A DNA stretch of 64,000 nt from Darksidea phi. Taxonomy: Eukaryota > Ascomycota > Dothideomycetes > Pleosporales > Lentitheciaceae. Shown piece after piece: positions 45,232 through 54,664 of this stretch; position 1 is the stretch's first letter; every line of letters starts with the position of its first letter. Both the position numbers and the translations under genes were made by a program. The notes beneath the pieces are model-generated. The model saw only the letters and a program-made list of their open reading frames with translations. It did no database searches and was not told the origin of the DNA. Where the stretch lies: positions 1-64,000 of the forward strand of contig JASJFT010000018.1 in assembly GCA_030770425.1 (NCBI GenBank). The letters are read 5' to 3'.

Positions 45232-46923
45232 ATGTTGCCCACCGTGACCTTGGCTGCAGGCCTCATTGCTTCTACTTATCTATTCCTTCGCCTTCTTCTC
45301 CGCTTGACTCAGGATGCACGAGAGCCGCCGGCAATTTTGACGGCCCTTCCTTTTGTGAGCCCTCTAATTGGTATGATTAGGGAAAAGTCACGATTTCACA
45401 TTCGATTAAGGTTGGTCTGACGAAGCCGTACTTACTTCCCATTCATCTCTCGGACACTCACTTTTGCATAGGAACCAGTACGGGCTACCTATCTACACCC
45501 TCCGTCTGCCCTTCCAACGGATGTACATTGTCAATTCGACTGAACTGATCCCCTTGTTGCAGAAGCAATGGCGCACTGTTAGTTTTGCCGCCATTGCGGC
45601 CGATGCCGGCTACACTGTTGGCATGAGCAAGGAAGCCGTCAGGGTCATGCACCAGGACCTGACAAGCGAACATGGCTTCAGCGTTAGTTGGCCACGATTT
45701 ATCATGCCCGCCATGGGCCCTGGAAAAGATCTCGATGCGATAAATAGGCGGTCCGTCGAAGTTCTTGCCGACGAGATGAAAACACTAAAGGCAAAGGGGA
45801 CCGTAAGGCTTGGCCTGTCGCAATGGTCACGCCAAACCATGGTCACAGCTACCGCTGAAGCTGTCTGGGGGCCTCAAAATCCATACCGCGATCCTGCCGT
45901 GGCTGAAGCTTGGAAGTAAGTCCGGCCGTGTATTCCTTTCGTTGAATCATTCCTAACATCAATTACAGGACTTTTGAGGCCGGTTTTTTGACTTTCTCCA
46001 TGTTTCCATTGGCACCAACCTTTTTTCCCAAGCTTCTACGTGCGCGGGAAACTGTTGCCTCCGCCATGACGGAATACATGCGCAAGGGCGGGCACGAATC
46101 TGCCTCGGGGCTTGTACGTCTGCGCTACGAGCACCATCACGGGCAATTTGGCCTCAACCTCGAAGATATTGCCCGCGGGGAGCTTGGAAACACGTTCGCT
46201 GTGCTGGGCAACACTACGCCTTGTGCCCTGTGGCTCATCTACCACATCTACTCCGATGACCAAGTCCTAGCCGATGTACGCCGCGAAGTCTCAGCCCTTG
46301 TGCATGAGGAACATAGCAAAGAAGATGGCATGGTTCACTCCATTGACTTAGCCGCCATCCGCACTTCCTGCCCGATTCTAATGAGCACTTTCCAAGAGAC
46401 GATGCGTTTCCGCGCTATTAACCCCGGTCCCCGTGTCCTTCTCGAAGACGTGCACCTGGATGGCCGTTACCTTCTTAAGAAGCGCAGCATGCTTATGATC
46501 CCGGCTACGGTGCAGCATAGTGACGTTACGGCTTGGGGAGATGATGTTGGCGAATTCGACCACATTCGTTTCGCCCGCAAACCAGGCACAGGGCAGAAGA
46601 AGCCAAACCGCGTTGCATTCCGCGCTTTCGGTGGTGGTCACATCCTCTGTCCGGGCCGCCACTTTGCGAGCACCGAAATAATGGTATTCGTGGCACTGTT
46701 AGTGCTTCAGTTTGACGTCGTACCCGTTCGAGGAAAGTGGATTGAACCTATTTGCGATAACACGCCTGCCCAAGCGGGATTTCCCATTCCGGACAAGGAC
46801 ATCGAGATTGAGCTTCGTCCCAGAGATGCGTCTAAGAAATGGAACATCAAGTTCTCGGGATCAGATAAGGCGATGGATATCGTGTCAGAGGATAGCCCTT
46901 CAAGTGATCCAATAGTTCCTTAA
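45232..46923 (+). CDS. Cytochrome P450, CYP7/CYP8-like type, 525 aa
   Basis: Exons 45,232-45,410, 45,472-45,915 and 45,969-46,923 join in phase (introns 61 and 53 bp; the first donor, GTTGGT, is weak but required by frame). The N-terminus MLPTVTLAAGLIASTYLFL is a membrane anchor. The heme loop is FGGGHILCPGR (428-438) and the K helix is ETMR (about 351). The I helix reads AVLGNTTPCALW (285-296) in place of the usual A/G-G-x-D/E-T, with Asn where the acidic residue normally is. That variant is known in CYP7 and CYP8 enzymes (sterol 7-alpha-hydroxylase, prostacyclin synthase), so activity may be hydroxylation of a bulky lipid or an isomerase-type reaction. A tandem paralog with a stop codon follows at 48,386. 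Confidence 0.9.
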
Positions 46924-46982
46924 GACCTTCTAAGTGTTCGAGAGTCTTAGCTGAATTGTGTTACGAGGAAGACCTATTTATT

Positions 46983-47012
46983 TTGGATTTACACAGTGGG
47001 AGTCTCTTTTGT
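46983..47012 (-). repeat. Repeat terminus shared with the 13.3-kb insertion
   Basis: The sequence tttggatttacacagtgggagtctctttt matches the terminal 28 bp of the insertion at 13,306 (tttggatttgcatagtgggagtctcttta) and, after RIP, the end at about 5,447. Similarity fades beyond about 47,030. It lies 60 bp past the P450 stop and probably in its 3' untranslated region. It looks like the 3' end of a related retroelement. No target duplication was found by eye. Confidence 0.5.
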
Positions 47013-47970
47013 CAGATCCACAACAGGAAAGATCTACAGTAAAAGTAATATGAGACTTACGTTCTATATAGTGTAATGCTCTATCTTGTCCGATGATGCA
47101 GAAATTTGAATTCATTCCATATCTTTCTATCCTTCTCTGCGCCTTTATTCGCTTCCCTCTGACCCTCTTTTGCATACATATTAGAAAGTGCAATAAATAT
47201 CTCCAATCCAACAACAGTAGCTCCAAATTCACTCGAGGTGGCTATTAAACAAGTTGTGATTTGTCTGGTTCAGGTTAATTAACAGCCTCGGAACCTCGGG
47301 AGGTAGGCACGTCGGCTGAGGCTCGCAACCACGATGGAAAGATGTCAGAGCACAAGACCGCTATTGCGGGATGTTCATTAGCGCCGATATGGAGTGAGCA
47401 CCACGACTCAATCTGCCGTTGACATAGAACAGTGGATAATCTCCGAGACATGCGAGGGTAGAAAGTATCATCATGGATGGGCCCCGTCGGCGACAAACGG
47501 ACATTGATTATTACGAGGTCTCACTGCATTTTCCGGTGTTACTGCAAGTTAATTGTTGGGGCCAAGGGCCAAGAGCCAAGGGACTGAGGTGTAGATTACA
47601 TGCAGGTGAAGGCCATCGCAGGTGTATATTACATGCAGATGTATATTACCTGCAGGAGAAGGCAACCGTAAACTTCATTAGTTATACCAAGGCACAGTCC
47701 GACATTGACCAATTGGAAAATAACGTTGGCTTTGTGCCCGAAAGCACCTACATGTTTGCGGATCATGCAGGCTACAGGCCCCCACTAAGGCGTAAACTGA
47801 TGAGAGTGGATACCCTACGCTTCATGAGCGCAGCATATTATGCATGTCTCCTTCATCATTTGCCAGAAGGTGATTCGTGCCTAAGAGGAGCAATGGGCGT
47901 ACCAGTTCCTTATCGTAAATCTTGCGAGTATCCCTGATATTACCTACCCTAACCCTATCTTTGAAAATAA

Positions 47971-48061
47971 TGGCTGGACTGAATGGCTGGACTGAATGGC
48001 TGGACTGAATGGCTGGACTGAATGGCTGGACTGAATGGCTGGACTGAATGGTTGTACTAAA
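47971..48061. repeat. 13-bp minisatellite, six perfect copies plus one decayed
   Basis: The unit tggctggactgaa starts at 47,971, 47,984, 47,997, 48,010, 48,023 and 48,036 without a mismatch, followed by a diverged copy tggttgtactaaa at 48,049. It lies about 330-415 bp upstream of the P450 pseudogene start. The perfect copies suggest recent expansion. Confidence 0.95.
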
Positions 48062-48083
48062 TAGCGTGTACGGTCCACTTTTT

Positions 48084-48111
48084 TGACATTCTGGGCGCGC
48101 CCAGAATGTCA
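48084..48111. repeat. Perfect 28-bp palindrome
   Basis: The 14-bp half tgacattctgggcg is followed at once by its exact reverse complement, with gcgcgc at the centre. It could form a cruciform or bind a dimeric regulator. It lies 275 bp upstream of the P450 pseudogene start and 23 bp after the 13-bp minisatellite. Confidence 0.95.
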
Positions 48112-48385
48112 CTTGCATGCAGAACAACAACCTAGCCCTGCTACGCCGCAACTCGACCCTGATCGCCACTGCCACAAAATTTTTGATCCCATACGACGTT
48201 TTTATCTTCAACAGCTATTTTTCTAGTTCTGAGATTCTTCCTCGACGTTAGACCACCTATATCCGGTTACCAGGACCGTTCGCAATCTTGAGTCTATATT
48301 CCTGCCGTAGGAACATATTTTCTAAATCATCCTTTGGTACAAATTTTCAAGTCAGAAACCGACTTACAGTGGTTTTGACAGGAAA

Positions 48386-50074
48386 ATGAATACTCTTTTA
48401 CTGCTAGTAACTGGGCTTCTGGTGTTAACGTTCCGCGTCCTGCATCACCTCTTAGTCGCTTCCCATGATCCAAAAGAGCCGCCACTCATCCAGCCCAGAA
48501 TACCTCTTGTTGGACATGTTATCGGCTTCTACGCAACGGTAATAGCTACCACTCAAATATCGCGTTAGTCACAGAGATGCTCCTCTTCCTTGCCTTGAAG
48601 ACTGACTCGTTGCCACTAAGGAAAAATGCGGAAGACGAATCTTCACCCTTGGCTTGCCCCGTGGCAAGATGTATATAGTCACATCGCCTGACCTAGTGAC
48701 GGCGTGCGACAGACGCGCCAAAACTGTGTCGTTTGCTCCTTACATCGTTGCCTTTGCTAAGCGTATCCTTGCGGCAAGCCAGGACAGCATACGTCTACTG
48801 TCAGAAGACCTGCTCCAAAACAGGGGCCCAACCACCCTCCGCCCTGAGATAATGAAAATAATGCACCAAGAAATGATACCAGGTGACCGCCTGGACGAAC
48901 TGATGCAGACCGTACTGAACGACGTCTCGAGATCCTTAGACACGGTGATTACGAATGGCAATCAAGCAGTGGTGCTCATGTTTTGGTGGATTCGAACGTT
49001 TGTCGGCATAGCTAGCACCAACGCAATATATGGATCGGAGAGAAACCCAATGAAGGACCCCGCTGTGATGGACGGTTTCTGGTAAGGCGAATTGCTGTTT
49101 TGTTCGTTCGGCTATACAATATATACTGATTTCGTGTTTTTAGGGCAGTGGACAAAGATTTTGCCCTCCTGGGCCTTGAATTCTTACCTGGCCTCATAGC
49201 TTCCGCGGGAAACCGTGGCAGAGAGCGGTTCTTTGATGCTTTCCGAAAGTACTACGCCACAGGCAGTCTTCCAACGGCATCCCTCCTCATAAAAGCGCGT
49301 TATGAGGTCAACAGGAAACACGGAGTTTCGGACGAAGACATTGCGCATTTCGACCTAGGTGTTTGTACGGCCCTGCTAGTCAACACCGTTCCGGCCGTAT
49401 GGTGGACTCTGTACCACGTCTTCTCCGATGAAGCGCTTTTAGTCGAACTACGTCGCGGTATCGAGGCTGCAGTTTCTGCACAGTCTGAGCCTTCGGAGCC
49501 TTCGAGTGCTGCTTCTATCGACGTGCCCCATGTCATCAGGACCTTCCCACTCCTTAATTCATTCGTCAAGGAAGTGCTTCGCGTTCATAGCAATAGCATG
49601 TCCGCTCGATTTCTACTTCAGGACAAAGTCATTGAAGACGACAAAGGTGCGACGTACCTGCTCAAGAAGGGTTCATTTCTCGCCATGCCATCTGCACGGG
49701 TGCATGCCAGCTCTGCCTAGGGTCCAAATGCATCGACGTTCGACCCAGCACGCTTTCTCCACATGGATAGCGACAAGGTTCCCAAATCTGCATATCGGGC
49801 TTTCGGAGGAGGGCATGCCTTGTGCCCTGGAAGACATTTCGCAATGAATGAGATCATGAGTATATTAGTAATCATGGTTATGAGGTACGATGTTGCGCCC
49901 CTAAACAGTGGCTGGGAGATTCCAGAGACGAGAGATCATATCTCAACGAGCGTTGCAACACCCGCCGAGGACTTCCTCGTCAGGATTCAACCCAGGAAGC
50001 CGTCGCAATACCTGGAATGGAACTTCACCAGGGAGCCGAAAAAGAGGACTACGGGGAGGTGGATGTGGTGGTAG
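48386..50074 (+). pseudogene. Cytochrome P450 CYP7/CYP8-like paralog with one nonsense codon
   Basis: Exons 48,386-48,538, 48,621-49,081 and 49,144-50,074 join in phase and would give 514 codons, but codon 397 (49,718-49,720) is TAG. The reading around it, ARVHASSA-stop-GPNASTFDPARF, shows that Trp is expected (WGP), so TGG became TAG. On the other strand this is C to T at CpA, the RIP context. The heme loop FGGGHALCPGR (from 425) and the I-helix variant LLVNTVPAVWW are otherwise intact, and the gene is clearly a paralog of the P450 at 45,232. The stop removes the heme-binding Cys, so no active enzyme is expected. Exon 1 is somewhat short compared with the paralog. Confidence 0.88.
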
Positions 50075-50485
50075 TAACTTCTTATATGAGAAGAGGAAGA
50101 CTATTTGGTACAATAATTATGCTCCATAAATATAACGTAGCTGGTATGAGGTGGTGGGCCGATCTGACGGATGATCTTCTATGAGTAGTGCGCAGATAGA
50201 GCTGCATTGAAAGAGGTACATTGACAGTACACCGTGGATTGCAATTCCTTGCTCAAGGCATTCAACAGAATTTATCTAGATCCCCGCACCCAGTCCTACC
50301 GTTTTAGTACTATGAAATCCTATCATGGGTATCCTAACGAAGCACCAAGGAGGTCCGAGGAACCTTTAATTCGTAGAGCGTGAAGCTCCAAAACGGGTAT
50401 CACATTTCAAGCCTAAGCCAACCAAATCCAATCAAAACAATGCCAATATACAAAGCACCGAACGCCGTCTATTCGTCTTATCCGT
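50075..50485. other. Intergenic DNA between converging genes
   Basis: This is about 410 bp between two 3' ends. No gene, repeat or RNA gene is seen. Confidence 0.5.
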
Positions 50486-52666
50486 CTATGCCGATCCCTC
50501 CTTTCCATCCTGACCCTTACTCCCAGGCATATGATTATGCAAAAAGTCTTCGACCCACTCCTCAGCATTCTCCGCTTTATGCGTCAGCCACTCCCACCAC
50601 GCCTCTTCACTCGCACTCGACTCCGCTGGTGGAGCACTTGATGTAGGAGATACCTGGCTGGGTGACAATGATGCTGACGCTAGAGAAGTTGAAATAGGAG
50701 ACGCTGAACTAACAACCGCTGAAGCGGGCGCAGGCGAGCCTACCGGGTCAGCCGGTGTTTCGTTGGGTGGTGTGTCTGGGTCTGTGTGCAAGCCTATAGG
50801 CTTGAGTGGGAGGCGGAGGGTGCCGTTGTTGGTTACCGGTTCGATACCGATGGAATCACATATGATATTGTACAGCTCGATGTTTTCTACATTCATGTCA
50901 ATCAAGCGGGCACTTCTTAAGGCAGATTTCACTTACGGAAGGGTTCCATGCGGCTATTGGGCTTGTGAGGAAAAGCCGGTCCCCTGGCGACAAATATAGC
51001 TCTCATGAGCGGGTGCTCATGGTCATACCCGTGGACACCTCGCGGGTGATAGATATCCCCATTCGTTTTCATTTCCTGAACGTCACCCGCACTCTTGTCG
51101 ACAATGGCCCATCCAGCTTTGGGAATAATCCATAGCGGCGCAATACGTTCGTTCTGAGCGAAGTGGTATCTCTCCGGCATGTCTACATCTCTGAGATATA
51201 CTTCGACGTTCGACATATTCTGCGCTCGGTCTACAATCTGTTTGTGCAGGCGCTCCACCTCCCCTATCTTCTTCGGTCGGAGACCGAAGTGTGGCCAGCC
51301 GTCGATATGCTCCAGTTCTGCGGGATCGACCAGTTCCTCTAATTGAATGAGCCTCGATGTGTCTGTTGTAGCCATGCCATGATCTGACACGACCACCACG
51401 TTGACAATGTCGGTTAAATTACGCTCTTGCAGCCCTTTCAAGATACCACCAAGCATAGAGTCGGCATCCTTAATCGTTTGCCGGATCTCGGTGCTGTTCG
51501 GCCCATACCTGTGCCCGTCGCTGTCCACATTTGGAACATAGGCGGCTATGAGTTGAGGACGAGGTTTGTTCGGGAGCGCGCCAATATCCTGAGGCCCGGG
51601 GGTATCTAGCAACTCCAGAATGCGGTCAATCTTTCTGGGTAGCGCCTCAGAGCCGTTGTACTTGTCGACATAGGCTGGGAGGAACTGGTCGAAGTGGGCT
51701 TCCGATCCAGGCCACATATGCACCGCAACGCGAACACCCTGCCGCTCTGCGGTCCGCCATATAGGCTCTCCTCCCCACCATTCGGATTGCAAGCTCCGAT
51801 CCGGGTCGGTGTAATAGAACTCTTTCTGCTGAGCTGGGTCCCAAAATGTATTTCCCACCACTCCATGTGCCTCTGGATACAGTCCAGTCACCATAGTGAA
51901 ATGGTTCGGAAAGGTAACAGAGGGGAAGCTCGGGAGCATGTACTTGGGTGATATGCCCTCTTCCACGAACCTGTTCAATGTTGGCGTGATGCCGCGGTAT
52001 AAAAAGTCGGCGCGGAACCCGTCTAGGGATATCACAATAGTTGTAGGTGCAAAAAGTGAGGTGCCGTTAGACACCATTGTTGCTGTGTGTCTCGAAGACG
52101 CTGGTTTAGAGACTCGGTACGCGGCGAAGAGAAGAATCAGGAACAAGCCAACGATGCTGAGGTATATGAATGTACGCCGCCACAGCCGTGATCGCCGTGT
52201 CTGTACACCGTTAGCAGTTTCAGGATTGTCATGGCGCGCAACATGCCTTCCTATATGTTTTCGTTGCAAGCAACCGCCGCTCATCCGACTCGCTCGACCT
52301 TCGCGACAAACTCGAGTTCGACACGCCATGTCCTTCCTCCATTTCATACATGAGCGCGCTCGTCTCGCCATTGGAGCTTGTCTTAGGCGCTTTCGCTTTG
52401 GTCGTACTGGGTATATTGTGCTCCCGCTTCCCTGTCCGGACCCCCTTCTTGTTAAATAGACCCGACATGCCATTGTTTTGCGTCAATAGCCGTTCCCGCT
52501 CGTCCTCCGACTCTAGTATATCATGATCACCGTCCGAAACCTCTAAGGAGGGTCTGCCGTCATAGTCGCTGTCGTCGTCGGGCCGTTCGCAAAGAGTGCG
52601 TTCGTCGGCGCTCATCGCGTCCAAACTGGCTTTTGCAGCAGCCTCGTCGCGCGTGGAGGACGGCAT
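50486..52666 (-). CDS. Ectonucleotide pyrophosphatase/phosphodiesterase (NPP type), 694 aa
   Basis: Exons 52,666-52,247, 52,200-50,937 and 50,886-50,486 join in phase. Intron 2 is a normal 50-bp GT-AG. Intron 1 (52,246-52,201, 46 bp) must use a GC donor (AAG|GCATGT) with branch CTAAC and acceptor TACAG, because available GT donors give the wrong phase. The first 140 residues are acidic and cytosolic, a single membrane helix follows (about 150-170, FIYLSIVGLFLILLFAAY), then a lumenal alkaline-phosphatase-fold domain. Metal and nucleophile blocks are visible: ISLDGFRADFL, SVTFPNHFTMVTGLYPEAHG with the Thr nucleophile, NVDSDGHRYGP, VVSDHGM and HGYDH. It hydrolyses nucleotide phosphodiester or pyrophosphate bonds, probably in the vacuole or secretory path. 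A Ser/Pro/Ala-rich C-terminus follows. Confidence 0.92.
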
Positions 52667-53231
52667 CGTGTTTATGGTCCGTAACGGAGCAGTTACATTG
52701 CAGGAGATAGAGGGTGTAGCGGCGAGGTGTATCTTTGAAGAGTGTCTCGGCGGAATCAGCACCCGAATTGGAATTCCCGAACGAATGCTGACTTAGCATG
52801 GGGCGTTTCCGCAGAGCCTCCAACCTTAGTTGCAACATCGCATATCACTCTCAAGTCGCTAATGCATAGTCCCGAATGTTACTTGATGCGAGAAAAAGGG
52901 AAGTAATGTTGAGTGGGCATAGTTTACGAAGATGACGGAAAGCTCCTATAGGGTTGGCATCTGCTACCAAAACTACGGTAGTGGAACCTTGGTTAGGTAC
53001 ACTGTCAACTGCCCATGAAAAGGTATGTGGATCGAAGTCGACGTGTAATTAATCAGTACACGGTGCACGCATATTGTCTCTGCGGTGCAATGTCGCTCAG
53101 TAGAGGAGACGACACCGCATCGATCGCGTGATAGCTGAGCGTTTTCAAGTTTGCTTCTTTCAAGCCGTACCCCTTGCATTTTCCTCGGCTGTGGAGGCTC
53201 AAGATACTATATTCGACATTTCTCAGGTCTT
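52667..53231. other. Intergenic DNA
   Basis: This is the promoter of the phosphodiesterase gene and the 3' flank of the next minus-strand gene. Nothing else is supported. Confidence 0.5.
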
Positions 53232-54395
53232 TCATGCCTCCATCACCGCCGTTTCCTCTCCGTCAAACCACTTTGATCCAGCACTTAATATCCTCCCTCC
53301 CGAACAAAGCCAGAGCACCAACCAAATATGTTCGACGATCTCCCCCCAGCAGTAAAGGCGTACCAAGCCGAGCTCACAACGCTGCGAGATGTCACGATGA
53401 AGCGTTACGCCCCAGCCAAGCCTTCCGCTACCCACATGGGCGGATAAGGAAGCCCAAAACTCGGACTGAGTAGTATGCGGCCACATACTGTTATCAACAA
53501 CCCAGCAGCCCCGTTCGTCCCGGTCTAATGTTCGGAGCTGTCTCCGAGGTCTGAATCGGTTCGGATTATGTTCCTTCAATGTTCCCAGGAACTTAGTAAT
53601 TTGAGAAGGTAGTGTTGGGGGTTCTTCAACGGAAACCATGGGGGCCGGAGGGAAGACTTCAACTGGAAGAACTTCAAAGCTGTGTTGCCGAAAGTTGAGT
53701 TCCCGAGATCGTACCCGTGAAGTGTGATCTTTAGAAAGGACGTCGTAATGGGTGAGGGCGCCAGGTATTGTCGCCCCGGATACAGCCAGATCCGCTTCCG
53801 AGCTTTTAGAGGAGACTGGTGTATTCGGATTAGTCGTACCCCGGGTAGTCTGAGGATATCCAGCAGACTCTGCTAAAGGGGTGCATACCACTCCAGATTC
53901 ATCGTCAGAAGTGTCTTCTGAGGGGGCAGAAAGGTTATCCAAAAGCTGACTTTGTATAGCTTGGTACGCTAATTGTGTATCGTCAATGAAGGCGCCGTCC
54001 GAGAATGCTGAAGAAAGAGGTGCTCTAGTATTCGAGCGCAGGACACTAGTCCTGGACGCCGTTTGCCTCCATTTCACGTGAATTTGCTCCAGTTGGTCGA
54101 GTCTACTGGTAGGAAGCTGTGAGTCCTCATCCAATGAGCTGGGCATCTGGGTATCGGTTTGATTCTGGCTGCTTGAATAGCCCCCCGAGTCTATATGTGA
54201 TGGAAAACTCCCATAAGAATCCTTGCTGGTGGTCACGTTGGGAATGATTCCAAGTGCGGAGCTTGGAGGCCCACCAGGATTCGCATCGCATGGTTCGAAT
54301 TGGCGATAGGCGTCGGCCAACGAGCGATATAGGTTGTCGTTCTGACGAGTGGCTGATGTGGAGATGTGGACCAGGATCTCCCGCTCGTCGTTCAT
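53232..54395 (-). CDS. Conserved hypothetical protein, 387 aa
   Basis: A single-exon frame begins with MNDEREILVHISTSATRQND. The middle (about 50-270) is rich in Ser, Thr, Gln and Asp and probably disordered. The C-terminal 110 residues look structured: RRQLRTLDRDERGCWVVDNS, FWASLSAHVGSGRLGWGV, then LGLVRLYCWGEIVEHIWLVL and a WLCSGGRI ending. I recall this combination in uncharacterised proteins of Pleosporales but know no function. No signal peptide or catalytic motif is visible. It is divergent from eIF3d with a 269-bp shared promoter, a position suggesting constitutive expression. Confidence 0.7.
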   Translation of the reverse strand: MNDEREILVHISTSATRQNDNLYRSLADAYRQFEPCDANPGGPPSSALGIIPNVTTSKDSYGSFPSHIDSGGYSSSQNQTDTQMPSSLDEDSQLPTSRLDQLEQIHVKWRQTASRTSVLRSNTRAPLSSAFSDGAFIDDTQLAYQAIQSQLLDNLSAPSEDTSDDESGVVCTPLAESAGYPQTTRGTTNPNTPVSSKSSEADLAVSGATIPGALTHYDVLSKDHTSRVRSRELNFRQHSFEVLPVEVFPPAPMVSVEEPPTLPSQITKFLGTLKEHNPNRFRPRRQLRTLDRDERGCWVVDNSMWPHTTQSEFWASLSAHVGSGRLGWGVTLHRDISQRCELGLVRLYCWGEIVEHIWLVLWLCSGGRILSAGSKWFDGEETAVMEA

Positions 54396-54664
54396 GGATC
54401 CGAAAGTGAAGGCAGCGAACTGCGTCGCGATCGCGAGCCAGCGGCGCCTTTACAGTGGGATAATACGTGCTGACACACCTCCGGATCAGCTTCACTGGCT
54501 CCGTACATGGACGTCGGTGGTCTTGGTCTTGCGGTTTCCCAAGCGGGCGGGATCATTATTCATCCGCTAGCGCGCCAAGATTTTGGGCCGCACCGAGTGG
54601 TTTGCAGAATTACACGCGAAAGAAGAGGTGCCCCACGTACAGGAAACCTACACAACCACACAAT

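Larger units (their letters stand above)
47013..48385. other. Interval between tandem P450s with several repeats
   Basis: A 154-residue plus-strand frame at 47,473-47,937 has no domain, lies partly over a local repeat (attacatgcag units at about 47,594-47,660) and is not called. The 3' part carries the 13-bp array and the 28-bp palindrome listed separately, and then the promoter of the P450 pseudogene. Confidence 0.5.

Noticed and set aside
47473..47937. 154-codon plus-strand frame between the tandem P450s
   Set aside because: No recognisable domain; passes through a local repeat; composition is not convincing.
47947..47960. Telomere-like ccctaaccctat
   Set aside because: Fewer than two full units; chance match.
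50380..50646. 88-codon plus-strand frame
   Set aside because: Antisense to the Ser/Pro/Ala-rich last exon of the phosphodiesterase gene.
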